Assembly: GCA_947476855.1 (NCBI GenBank)
Contig: CANJSR010000208.1
Span: 1-8,190, forward strand
From: Acetobacteraceae bacterium
Lineage (GTDB): Bacteria > Pseudomonadota > Alphaproteobacteria > Acetobacterales > Acetobacteraceae
DNA length: 8,190 nucleotides
Direction: 5' to 3'
How positions within the stretch are numbered: position 1 is the first letter of the stretch; the number at the start of each line of letters is the position of its first letter. The position numbers and the translations under genes are program-made. This document shows, in pieces, positions 1-6,171 of this stretch. The notes beneath the pieces are model-generated. The model did no database searches. It had not been told where the DNA came from and saw only the letters and a list, made by a program, of their open reading frames with translations.

Positions 1-103
1 GGGACAGGGCCAAGCCGGCCCGCGTGGTGATCACGGTCATTCCCAGCATCACGGCGACAGACACGGCCGTCGCGGCGATGAGACTCAGTTCAATCGATCC
101 CAT
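1..103 (-). CDS. N-terminus of a membrane or exported protein (partial)
   Basis: An ATG at 101-103 on the minus strand opens a frame that stays open to the window edge, giving 34 codons. The product begins MGSIELSLIAATAVSV and continues through a hydrophobic stretch to a threonine/arginine turn. That looks like one N-terminal transmembrane segment or an uncleaved signal anchor at about residues 5-25. It lies 93 bp downstream of the methyltransferase on the same strand, so it may share that transcript or use its own promoter. The Shine-Dalgarno is weak (a GGCGGC tract directly before the ATG). The family cannot be named from this much sequence. The hydrophobic N-terminus and clean ATG make a real gene more likely than not. 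Confidence 0.5.
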   Translation of the reverse strand, partial: MGSIELSLIAATAVSVAVMLGMTVITTRAGLALS

Positions 104-196
104 GCCGCCACAGTGGCGAGGAAGTACGAATAAACCGTTAACGGGACCGACAATCGCAGGCGAAGCGGGGAAGAAAATGCCGCTGGAACAGAGGGA

Positions 197-919
197 TCAG
201 GCCGCGGGCCGGGTCGCGATGGTGATCCACTCATCCCGCAGCAGCGCGTAGCGGACTTCGTCATCCGGCCCCATGCGGAAGGTTTCCACCGCGAACCCCA
301 TGTCCTTCAACCGGTCCGCGAAATCCATCCCGTAGTAACGGACATGGTCATGCGCGCTGAAATGCGCCCAGCGGGCATCGGCCGCCGTGATCGCCGGGTT
401 TTCATGCGTTTCATACCGGGTCGGGTTGATCGGCACCGACAGCAGCGCGATCCCGCCGGGCTTGAGCAGGCGGAACAGCTCCCGCATCGCCTGCCGGTCG
501 TCGGGGATGTGTTCCAGCACATGATGCGCCATGACCACGTCGTAGGAGGCATCGGGCAGCGCCACCTTGGTGATGTCCACCTGGTGCGTCACGCCCGCCT
601 GCATCAGGTCCGCTGTCTCATACAAAGGGTTCCCGCGCATCTGCCGCATGACCACCTTCTCGGGCGCGAAATGCAGGATGCGCTTGCCGGCCAGCCGGTC
701 GCCGCCGTCCTGCGTTACCCACAGATGCAGCAGGCGATGCCGCTCCCGCGAGCCGCAATTCAGGCAGCGGGCCGCCCAGCGCGGCGGGTGGCCGACATTG
801 ATGAACATGCCGTGGTAGCCGCAGATCGGGCAGGTGCGCGGCAGGCCGGCAAAGCGGAACTGGCGGCGGTCGGCGAACCAGGCCGCGGCCAGACGACGCC
901 ACAGGGTCAGGCGGTTCAT
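197..919 (-). CDS. Zinc-ribbon class I SAM-dependent methyltransferase
   Basis: The 240-residue product has two parts. Residues 30-55 hold two CxxC pairs (C30/C33 in CPICG and C52/C55 in CLNCGSRERHR), a likely zinc ribbon. Residues 79-235 form a Rossmann-type methyltransferase domain: ILHFAPE (81-87) in the motif I position, D115 in VDIT, SYDVVMAHHVLEHIPDD (125-141) and LLKPGGIALLSVPI (151-164). The ILHFAPE form replaces the glycine-rich motif I, but from family knowledge this is normal for the zinc-ribbon methyltransferases often found near glycan and surface-polysaccharide genes, so it does not argue for loss of activity. The substrate is unknown. The reading frame continues upstream of 919, but the ATG at 917-919 overlaps the preceding gene's stop as ATGA and fits the start of the domain, so I chose it. 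The ATGA overlap indicates translational coupling to the ACAD-like flavoprotein. A cytoplasmic enzyme is expected. Confidence 0.85.
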   Translation of the reverse strand: MNRLTLWRRLAAAWFADRRQFRFAGLPRTCPICGYHGMFINVGHPPRWAARCLNCGSRERHRLLHLWVTQDGGDRLAGKRILHFAPEKVVMRQMRGNPLYETADLMQAGVTHQVDITKVALPDASYDVVMAHHVLEHIPDDRQAMRELFRLLKPGGIALLSVPINPTRYETHENPAITAADARWAHFSAHDHVRYYGMDFADRLKDMGFAVETFRMGPDDEVRYALLRDEWITIATRPAA

Positions 920-2127
920 GCCGGGTTCCGCGCTTTCTCGGCATCCATGGCCACGCGGCCAATCATCATCAGCGCCAGGTCGTCCTGGGGCGGCTGGAAC
1001 AACCCGCCGCGGGCGTCGCGGAAATACCGCTCCAACGGCAGGGCACGGGTCATGCTGAACCCGCCGGCGACCCGCAGCGCGATTTCGGTGACCGAGCAAG
1101 CGGCGTTGGTGCAGAGGTATTTGGCGGCGGCGACGGCGGGGGTGATGGTGGCCCCGGTGATCTTCCCCGCGACGCAGGCCCGGGCCGTTTCGTGCAGGAC
1201 CGACCGAGCCGCACGCAACTGCATGTCCATCTGGCCGATCCAATTCTGGATATGCGGCTGGGTCGCGATCGGCTGGCCGAGGCCGGACGGCACCCGGTTG
1301 TTCGCGTAGTGGCACGCCGTATCGCAGGCCGCCTGCCCGATGCCGAGCGCGATGGCGGCGAGGGGGAGAGCCCATGCGCTGCCTCCCTGCGGGCGGCGGT
1401 GCTGGCCGATCGGCAGGCCCTCCACGATCCGGTGGGCAGGCACGAAGACCCGGTCGTAGACGACGTCGTAATTGCCGCAGCCGCGCAGGCCGAGCGCACC
1501 GGACCAGGTGTCGAGGATGGAGAGGCCGGGGGTTCCGCCCTCGACCAGCGCATGCGCCAATTGGCCGGTCGGGTGCTCGTCTGATGGCGGCAGCACGGTC
1601 GCGGTGGCCAGAAAGCGCAAAGCCGGGGCGCCGGTGACGAAGATCTTCCGCCCGCTCAATAGCCAGCCGCCATCGGTGGCCTCGGCCGTCATTGCCGGCA
1701 GGCCGCCGCGGGAGATACTGCCGAGATCGGCCTCGGTCACGCAGTTGTTGATGGTGCCGCCGTCGCGGGCGAGCGTCTGGCAGATTTCGGCCAGGACTGG
1801 CTCGGGCCAGGCCTGGTTGTCCAGCACACGGCCCATCAGGCTGAGGTTCATGCCGCAGACCAACGCGGTGGAGGCATCCGCCCGCCCCAGGATTTCCTGC
1901 GCCAGCACCATGTCGAACACGTTGGCGCCGGCCCCGCCATACGCGACGGGCAAGGCCAGGCGGAGGTAGCCGCTTTCGTGCAGGTCGCGGAAATTCTCCA
2001 TCGGAAAGACGGAGGTCAGGTCGTTGTCGATGACCCGCGCTTCCAGCACGCGGGCGAGCGTGCTGGCCTGTTCCATGATCTGCTGCTGACGCGGGGTCAC
2101 GTCATGCAGGCCGGGCATGTGGTCCAT
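916..2127 (-). CDS. Acyl-CoA dehydrogenase-fold flavoprotein, non-canonical active site
   Basis: The 403-residue product has the full ACAD layout. The helical N-domain spans about 10-125 and includes ESGYLRLALPVAYGGAG (51-67). The beta middle domain spans about 126-235, with the FAD/substrate motif TEADLGS (131-137) and SGRKIFVTGA (158-167). The helical C-domain is about 245-400. Two usual landmarks differ. The RKQFG flavin motif is replaced by NRVPSGLGQP (277-286), and the C-terminal loop that holds the catalytic Glu (EGTxxIQ in medium-chain enzymes) reads GGLFQPPQDD (374-383) with no Glu. I also see no Glu at the helix position used by isovaleryl-CoA dehydrogenases. Family knowledge links such losses to monooxygenase-like members of the fold (DszC type), but the reaction here is an inference. 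Length is normal for the family. The start lacks a clear Shine-Dalgarno; the alternative ATG at codon 4 is no better. It is first of a two-gene unit with the methyltransferase (ATGA at 916-919). Confidence 0.85.
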   Translation of the reverse strand: MDHMPGLHDVTPRQQQIMEQASTLARVLEARVIDNDLTSVFPMENFRDLHESGYLRLALPVAYGGAGANVFDMVLAQEILGRADASTALVCGMNLSLMGRVLDNQAWPEPVLAEICQTLARDGGTINNCVTEADLGSISRGGLPAMTAEATDGGWLLSGRKIFVTGAPALRFLATATVLPPSDEHPTGQLAHALVEGGTPGLSILDTWSGALGLRGCGNYDVVYDRVFVPAHRIVEGLPIGQHRRPQGGSAWALPLAAIALGIGQAACDTACHYANNRVPSGLGQPIATQPHIQNWIGQMDMQLRAARSVLHETARACVAGKITGATITPAVAAAKYLCTNAACSVTEIALRVAGGFSMTRALPLERYFRDARGGLFQPPQDDLALMMIGRVAMDAEKARNPA

Positions 2128-2737
2128 TCAGGTGGCGTCCCGGGTCTGCGTCTGGTCGATCGGTGGCATCCGTGCCCTATCCGGTCAGGTTCCTGGCGCG
2201 TCGATAGAACAACCGCCCGTCGGATGCCAGAAGGGGCTGCCCGGGATTGTGCGGGTCGATCACACGCCACCGCGCTTCCACCCAACCACATGCCCTCACC
2301 GTTCCCACGGTACCATCGCGGCACGGTCTTCGGTGAAGCGGGCGGACCGCGGCGTGGCCAAGATGGCGCGCCCAGGGCATGCGCATCGTTCACCCCAGCG
2401 GACCCGAATGAGCCAAGTATTCAAGAAGGCAGCCTTTCGATCGTTATTCGGTTCCCGGTCCGCCATTGACCCGCAGGGCGATCTTCGTCGACCTACCCTG
2501 GCTGGGTAGGCCTGATGGGAGGCGCGGTGCCGGTCAGCCTGCAAGACGACCGCTTGCCCCGGTTGACGGATCATATCGGTTACAGTGGATGAAACATGAA
2601 ACGGAATGGCAACCATGGAAACCGCGTCCATTTCCGCCGCATGCTGAAGGGCGCGGCGACGGATTCCATGATCACGCGGACCGTGGGCTGATCTCTGAGA
2701 AGCTGCTGAAACAACAATGGGGTGGTAGTCAGAAAAG
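2128..2737. other. Intergenic region without a confident gene
   Basis: This 610 bp stretch separates the divergent ACAD-like gene (-) and PEP-CTERM gene (+), so it should carry both promoters, but I see no convincing -35/-10 pair; TTGACG near 2564 is the best -35-like hexamer. A perfect 7-bp hairpin (CCTACCC, loop TGGCT, GGGTAGG) sits at 2492-2510 with no T-run. Short frames exist but lack support: a 69-residue minus frame at 2177-2386 with a GGGGTG tract before its ATG and a coding-like end (WRVIDPHNPGQPLLASDG); a 56-residue minus frame at 2296-2466 beginning MADREPNNDRK; a 31-residue plus frame at 2596-2691 beginning MKRNGNHGN; and a 55-residue plus frame at 2589-2756 beginning MKHETEW. None resembles a family I know. 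Base composition is less biased than in the flanking genes, consistent with non-coding or decayed DNA. Confidence 0.6.
2492..2510. other. Small perfect hairpin in intergenic DNA
   Basis: CCTACCC at 2492-2498 and its exact complement GGGTAGG at 2504-2510 enclose the loop TGGCT. No T-run follows on either strand, so it is not an intrinsic terminator. It lies about 230 bp before the PEP-CTERM start. It could be a protein-binding site or part of a leader RNA, or it could be chance; a 7-bp stem is not rare in DNA this GC-rich. Confidence 0.35.
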
Positions 2738-3364
2738 ATGGGACAGATCGAAGTAAGGGGACAACGCGCCCCAGGTTCAAGCGCTCCGAAGGTGCTTCGC
2801 ACAGCGCTGGTTGCCGTGACATTGGCTGCTGCGATGTGTCTTGCGACGCCAGGTCATGCCGTCACGATCACCTCCACCCCCGGGATTGCGACTTCGACCA
2901 TCGGCGCAACGACGCAGATCGATTTTGACAATCCAAACGGGGGGCTGGTGACTTCCATAACTGGCCCATACGCTATCAACTACGGCTCCAACCCTGGTGG
3001 CGGCGGCAACTTCGCGAGCATCGGCGACTTCAACCCTGGCCCCATTGTAATCACCTTCAACACGCTGCTGGATTATTTCGGCCTGCTGTGGGGCAGCCCA
3101 GGCGTGTCAAATGAGGTGCGGCTCTTCAATGGGGCCACGCTGGTTTCCGGCCCACACGATGGCGGCGGCGGCTTCACGGATCCCTTTGTCAATTTCTTCG
3201 CTACCGGGCCGGGAGAGTATTTCGACACCGTTGTCCTGTCGGTGGCCGGAAGCTGCTGCTTCGAGGTCGACAATGTAGCGGCGCGGGCGGCTCCCGAGCC
3301 CGCTTCACTGCTGCTGCTTGGCGGCGCCCTGGGATTGGTCGGCTGGGCCCGCCGCAGGGCATAG
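2738..3364 (+). CDS. PEP-CTERM sorting domain-containing exported protein
   Basis: The 208-residue product has the three-part C-terminal exosortase signal: PEP at 186-188, a hydrophobic helix (SLLLLGGALGLVGWA, 190-204) and the terminal arginine cluster RRR (205-207). The N-terminus has a basic stretch, then a hydrophobic core (RTALVAVTLAAAMCL, 21-35) and probable signal peptidase cleavage after PGHA (41). The mature part is Gly/Asn/Thr-rich and beta-like, with DYFGLLWGS (112-120), VRLFNGATLV, FVNFFA and CCFEVDNVA. This arrangement matches a recurring type of exosortase-dependent surface protein. The family is exported, sorted by an exosortase/archaeosortase-type transpeptidase and often co-regulated with exopolysaccharide; no exosortase gene is in this window. 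The ATG at 2738 leaves a long n-region and a poor Shine-Dalgarno. A GTG at codon 19, close before the hydrophobic core, is a possible alternative start. The vicinal Cys pair at 173-174 is unusual for such proteins. Confidence 0.88.
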   Translation: MGQIEVRGQRAPGSSAPKVLRTALVAVTLAAAMCLATPGHAVTITSTPGIATSTIGATTQIDFDNPNGGLVTSITGPYAINYGSNPGGGGNFASIGDFNPGPIVITFNTLLDYFGLLWGSPGVSNEVRLFNGATLVSGPHDGGGGFTDPFVNFFATGPGEYFDTVVLSVAGSCCFEVDNVAARAAPEPASLLLLGGALGLVGWARRRA

Positions 3365-3463
3365 GCGAGGCCATGCCTGAGTGAGTCCTGATTGCGACGC
3401 CTTCTAGGATTCGTTCCAGCAGACCAAACCGCCGCTCCCGCTCAGCGCGTTCTTCGGCTCGAG

Positions 3464-3496
3464 GCCGGTCAGCTTTCGGAAGCTGACCGGCTTTTT
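3464..3496 (+). terminator. Rho-independent terminator downstream of the PEP-CTERM gene
   Basis: GCCGGTCAGCTT (3464-3475), the tetraloop TCGG (3476-3479) and the exact complement AAGCTGACCGGC (3480-3491) make a 12-bp perfect stem followed by TTTTT (3492-3496). This is a textbook plus-strand intrinsic terminator, 100 bp after the PEP-CTERM stop. No T-run lies on the other side, so it is not a good terminator for minus-strand transcription. The 100-nt 3' tail it implies is long enough to hold a 3'-derived small RNA, but nothing in the sequence requires one. Confidence 0.85.
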
Positions 3497-3711
3497 GATG
3501 TGGACGACACGACGATCAGACGCTCGATATCAGGAATGTGCGGCTTGGCCCGCGACGCGTAGCTGATCCGGCGACCCGCTGTGCCTATCGGTATCGCTTG
3601 GGCATTCGCGAGCGTGATCCGCCGGACCGCATCGGTGGCCAGAACAACATGCGGGGCCGTCGGGCAGACCGCGATGATCCCATCGAAGGTCAATTGCAGG
3701 TAGCCCGAGCC
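3469..3711 (-). pseudogene. Doubtful remnant reading frame
   Basis: A minus-strand frame is open from just after a TAG at 3712-3714 to a TGA at 3469-3471. Translation includes LTFDGIIAVCPTAPHVVLATD, then a VRRITLANAQ-like stretch and RAKPHIPDIERLIVV, which looks mildly protein-like. There is no ATG; the only near-start codon is TTG at 3691-3693, without a clear Shine-Dalgarno. The last codons fall inside the stem of the plus-strand terminator, which argues against an intact gene. It may be the decayed tail of a former gene or a chance frame. I do not recognise a family. Confidence 0.18.
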
Positions 3712-3764
3712 CTACGATCGAGACATATGTGCGGCGCCTCGTCTGACTGAACGGACGACAGGTC

Positions 3765-4148
3765 CTAGATCGTCACGATCTGCCCCAGGCCCACGGCCGA
3801 GAGGAACGTCGCCACGCCCGCGATTTCCACCCCGGGCACCAGGCGGGCGGCATCCAGGCCCTCGGCGCGGAGGCCGGACTCGCAGGCGATCAGGCGGACA
3901 CCGAGTTCGATGCTGGCCTCGCGGAGGATGTCGATCCCGGCGACGCCCACGGCCTCGACCCGCGCGTCCCGGGCGGCGTCGGTCAGGCCTGACCAGTCGG
4001 AGAACAAAGCGTGGCAGCCGGCATTGGTGGCGAACAGCACGACGGGGCGGCCCAAAGCGGCGGCGCCGGCGGCGACGACAAAGGCGTAGTGCGCGCGGTC
4101 ATGCGCGCCGGACATAAGCAGGACGCCGAGCGGGAGGTCAGACCGCAC
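3765..4148 (-). CDS. DsrE/TusD-like sulfur-relay family protein
   Basis: From GTG at 4146-4148 the product has 127 residues. It begins MRSDLPLGVLLMSGAHDRAH, the typical first beta strand and loop of the DsrE fold, followed by ALGRPVVLFATNAG (31-44), GIDILREASIELGV (71-84), LIACESG (86-92) and VEIAGVATFL near the end. C89 in ACESG sits where the sulfur-accepting Cys lies in many DsrE/DsrF/TusD members; C45 is a second candidate. Starting at the ATG at 4113-4115 would delete the first strand, and the far-upstream ATG at 4217 would add an unfold-like extension, so the GTG is preferred, though its Shine-Dalgarno is poor. The gene overlaps the 3' end of moeB by 11 bp, implying coupled translation. 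In the family these cytoplasmic proteins carry persulfide or act with sulfur-carrier systems. The partner and final product here are unknown. Confidence 0.75.
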   Translation of the reverse strand: MRSDLPLGVLLMSGAHDRAHYAFVVAAGAAALGRPVVLFATNAGCHALFSDWSGLTDAARDARVEAVGVAGIDILREASIELGVRLIACESGLRAEGLDAARLVPGVEIAGVATFLSAVGLGQIVTI

Positions 4149-4956
4149 AGACGGGGCCTGATGTGTCGGTGTGGGCGGACAGGTCCTTGATCGTCGCTTC
4201 CGGCCCGCACAGGGCACAATGCGGATCGGGGCGCAGCTTGATCGTCCGGAACCGCGTGGCCAGGCCGTCCCACACCAGCAGCCGGCCGGACATCGTGTCG
4301 CCGATTCCGAGGATTTCCTTTAGCACCTCGGTCGCCTGCAACGTGCCCATGACGCCGGTGACGGCGCCCAGCACCCCGGCCTCACTGCAACTCGGGACCA
4401 CGCCGGCGGGCGGGGGTTCGGGATACAGGCAGCGGTAGCACGGCCCGCCCTCATGCGGCTTGAAGGTGGACAACTGCCCCTCGAACCGCAGGACAGCGGC
4501 GGAGACGAGCGTCTTCTTCGCCAGCGCGCAGGCGTCGGCGATCAGGAAGCGAGTGTTGAAATTGTCGGTGCCGTCGCAGACCAGGTCGTAGCGGCTGATC
4601 AGGTCCAGCGCGTTGTCGGCGTTCAGGCGGAAGGGGTGGGTCTCGATCTTCACCTCGGGGTTGATCGCCAGCGCCGCCTCGGCCGCCGAGACCGCCTTGC
4701 CGACCCCGATCCGCGCCGTCGTGTGCGCGATCTGGCGCTGGAGATTGGAAATCTCCACCGTGTCGTCATCGACGATGCCCAGCGTGCCGATGCCGGCCGC
4801 GGCCAGGTACAGCGCAAGAGGCGAACCCAGGCCGCCGGCGCCCATCAACAGGACGCGCGCGGCCTTCAGCTTCGCCTGACCGATCCCGCCCACTTCCTGC
4901 AACAGGATATGGCGCGAGTAGCGACGGATTTCGTCTTCGGAGAAATCGAGGTCCAT
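4138..4956 (-). CDS. moeB: MoeB/ThiF-type sulfur-carrier adenylyltransferase
   Basis: The 272-residue product is an E1-like enzyme that adenylates the C-terminal Gly of a small sulfur-carrier protein (MoaD, ThiS or similar) with ATP. Visible motifs are RYSRHILLQEVGGIGQ (12-27), the nucleotide-binding GAGGLGSP (39-46), NLQRQ with R74 (71-75) and CDGTDNFNTRF with D131 (127-137); R74 and D131 correspond to catalytic residues of E. coli MoeB. Two zinc CxxC pairs are present: C173/C176 in CYRC and C247/C250 in CALC. C190 in PSCSEAG matches the conserved Cys near the crossover loop. There is no C-terminal rhodanese domain, so it resembles bacterial MoeB in length rather than MoeZ/MOCS3. MoeB and ThiF cannot be separated reliably by eye, so the symbol is tentative. 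It is first of a two-gene unit with the dsrE-like gene and divergent from the racemase. No moaD or thiS is present in the window. Confidence 0.9.
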   Translation of the reverse strand: MDLDFSEDEIRRYSRHILLQEVGGIGQAKLKAARVLLMGAGGLGSPLALYLAAAGIGTLGIVDDDTVEISNLQRQIAHTTARIGVGKAVSAAEAALAINPEVKIETHPFRLNADNALDLISRYDLVCDGTDNFNTRFLIADACALAKKTLVSAAVLRFEGQLSTFKPHEGGPCYRCLYPEPPPAGVVPSCSEAGVLGAVTGVMGTLQATEVLKEILGIGDTMSGRLLVWDGLATRFRTIKLRPDPHCALCGPEATIKDLSAHTDTSGPVCAV

Positions 4957-5049
4957 GCCGACAAGATAGGCCCGTCCCGCCAGGGTTGCGAGAGGGGGCG
5001 CAAGGCGCCTTAATGACCGCCAGAAACAACCCCAAGTGAGGAAACGCCG
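4957..5049. promoter_or_regulatory. Divergent promoter region between moeB and the racemase gene
   Basis: This 93-bp gap separates two divergent start codons and must hold the promoters, or at least the leaders, of both. A perfect 10-bp palindrome, AAGGCGCCTT, lies at 5002-5011 near the centre. It could be an operator or a short hairpin. I see no convincing sigma-70 hexamer pair on either strand; TATCTT close before moeB is a weak -10-like site. Confidence 0.4.
5036..5042 (+). promoter_or_regulatory. Shine-Dalgarno site of the racemase gene
   Basis: GTGAGGA ends 7 nt before the ATG at 5050-5052. The match and spacing are good and support this start over internal ATGs. Confidence 0.7.
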
Positions 5050-6171
5050 ATGGGACCCTTGGCAGGCGTGAAGATCGTTGAATTCGCGGGCATCGGACCG
5101 GCGCCGATGGCGTCGATGATGCTGGCCGACATGGGGGCCACCATCCTGCGTATCGACCGCACCGCCCCGGCCGACCTCGGCGTGCCGATGGCCGAGGAGT
5201 TCGAGTTCACCAAGCGCAGCCGCTCAGCCATCGCGCTCGATCTGAAAAAGCCAGAATCGATCGAGGTCGTGCTGCGCCTGATCGAGGGCGCCGACGCGCT
5301 GATCGAGGGCTTCCGGCCCGGCGTCATGGAACGCCTCGGCCTTGGCCCCGATGTCTGCCTGAAGCGGAACCCGAAACTGGTGTTCGGCCGGGTGACCGGG
5401 TGGGGGCAGGAGGGGCCTTTGGCGCTCGCCGCCGGCCATGACCTGAACTACATCGCGCTGACCGGGGCGCTGCATGCGATCGGGCGGGCGGGGCAGAAGC
5501 CGACGCCACCTTTGAACCTGGTGGGGGACTATGGCGGCGGATCGCTTTACCTGATCACGGGGCTGCTCGCGGGGATCATCTCGGCGCGCAGCACGGGCAA
5601 GGGCCAGGTGGTCGATGCGGCGATGGTCGATGGCGCGCTGTCGCTGATGACGCCGATCTACGCGATGAAGGCCGGCGGACGGCTGCCGGCGCCGCGCGGG
5701 GAAAACCAGCTCGATTCGGGGTCTTATTTCTACGAGGTCTATGAGTGCTCGGATAGCGAGTTCATTTCGATTGCGTCGATCGAGATGAAGTTCCACGCCG
5801 AACTGCTGCAACGGCTGGAGATCGATCCCGCCACCATGCCGCCGCAGCGCGACCGGGCGCATTGGCCGGCGGTGAAGGAGCGGCTGACCGCGTTGTTCAA
5901 GACGAAGACCCGCGCCCATTGGTGCTCGGTTCTGGAGGGGACGGATGTCTGCTTCGCCCCCGTGCTGTCGATGGAGGAAGCGCACACCCATCCGCACAAC
6001 GTGGCGCGGAACGCGTTCATCGATGTGGGTGGCATGCGCCAGCCGGCGCCGGCACCGCGGTTCCAGGGGACTCCGCTGGCGCATCCGACTCCGGCGGGGA
6101 CGGTGAAGGCGCGGGATACGCTGAAGGCCTGGGGGTTCTCGGACGCCGAGGCGGAGAAGTTGGGGGGGTAG
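5050..6171 (+). CDS. Alpha-methylacyl-CoA racemase (family III CoA-transferase fold)
   Basis: The 373-residue product belongs to the CaiB/BaiF family and specifically resembles AMACR/Mcr. It epimerises the C2 methyl centre of (2R)/(2S)-methylacyl-CoAs so that branched chains can enter beta-oxidation. Motifs: VKIVEFAGIGPAP (7-19), FEFTKRSRSAIALDLK (51-66), GFRPGVMERLGLGP (87-100), GRVTGWGQEGPLA (113-125), AGHDLNYIALTGALHAIGR (128-146), NLVGDYGGGSLYL (156-168) and GKGQVVDAAMVDGA (183-196). H130, D160 and E245 (in IASIEMKF) align at a constant offset of four with the catalytic His126, Asp156 and Glu241 of Mycobacterium tuberculosis Mcr. That supports racemase rather than CoA-transferase activity, where an Asp takes part in acyl transfer. 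Length is normal. Expression is probably from the divergent promoter region shared with moeB. Its function fits the acyl-CoA dehydrogenase genes in the same window, but it is not in an operon with them. Confidence 0.9.
   Translation: MGPLAGVKIVEFAGIGPAPMASMMLADMGATILRIDRTAPADLGVPMAEEFEFTKRSRSAIALDLKKPESIEVVLRLIEGADALIEGFRPGVMERLGLGPDVCLKRNPKLVFGRVTGWGQEGPLALAAGHDLNYIALTGALHAIGRAGQKPTPPLNLVGDYGGGSLYLITGLLAGIISARSTGKGQVVDAAMVDGALSLMTPIYAMKAGGRLPAPRGENQLDSGSYFYEVYECSDSEFISIASIEMKFHAELLQRLEIDPATMPPQRDRAHWPAVKERLTALFKTKTRAHWCSVLEGTDVCFAPVLSMEEAHTHPHNVARNAFIDVGGMRQPAPAPRFQGTPLAHPTPAGTVKARDTLKAWGFSDAEAEKLGG

Larger units (their letters stand above)
3365..3764. other. Intergenic region between convergent genes
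   Basis: The stretch lies between the plus-strand PEP-CTERM gene and the minus-strand dsrE-like gene. It contains the intrinsic terminator at 3464-3496 and a low-confidence minus-strand frame at 3469-3711. I see no second terminator for the dsrE-moeB transcript; only a weak 5-bp stem lies just beyond its stop, around 3740-3760. Nothing else in it is recognisable. Confidence 0.6.

Noticed and set aside
344..1309. Plus-strand 321-codon open frame
   Set aside because: It is antisense to the methyltransferase and ACAD-like genes, spans their junction and has Arg/His/Gln-rich low-specificity translation. It is the usual shadow frame of high-GC coding DNA.
920..1375. N-terminal extension of the methyltransferase frame up to 1375
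   Set aside because: The extension overlaps the ACAD-like gene in another frame and is Arg/Pro-rich. The ATGA junction at 916-919 gives a better start.
2296..2802. Minus-strand 168-codon frame across the PEP-CTERM start
   Set aside because: It overlaps the signal-peptide region of a convincing gene, has no Shine-Dalgarno and matches no family I know. The lower part is mentioned only as a doubtful frame.
4453..5013. Plus-strand 186-codon open frame
   Set aside because: It is antisense to moeB and has no recognisable domain; moeB carries all its expected motifs in the other strand.
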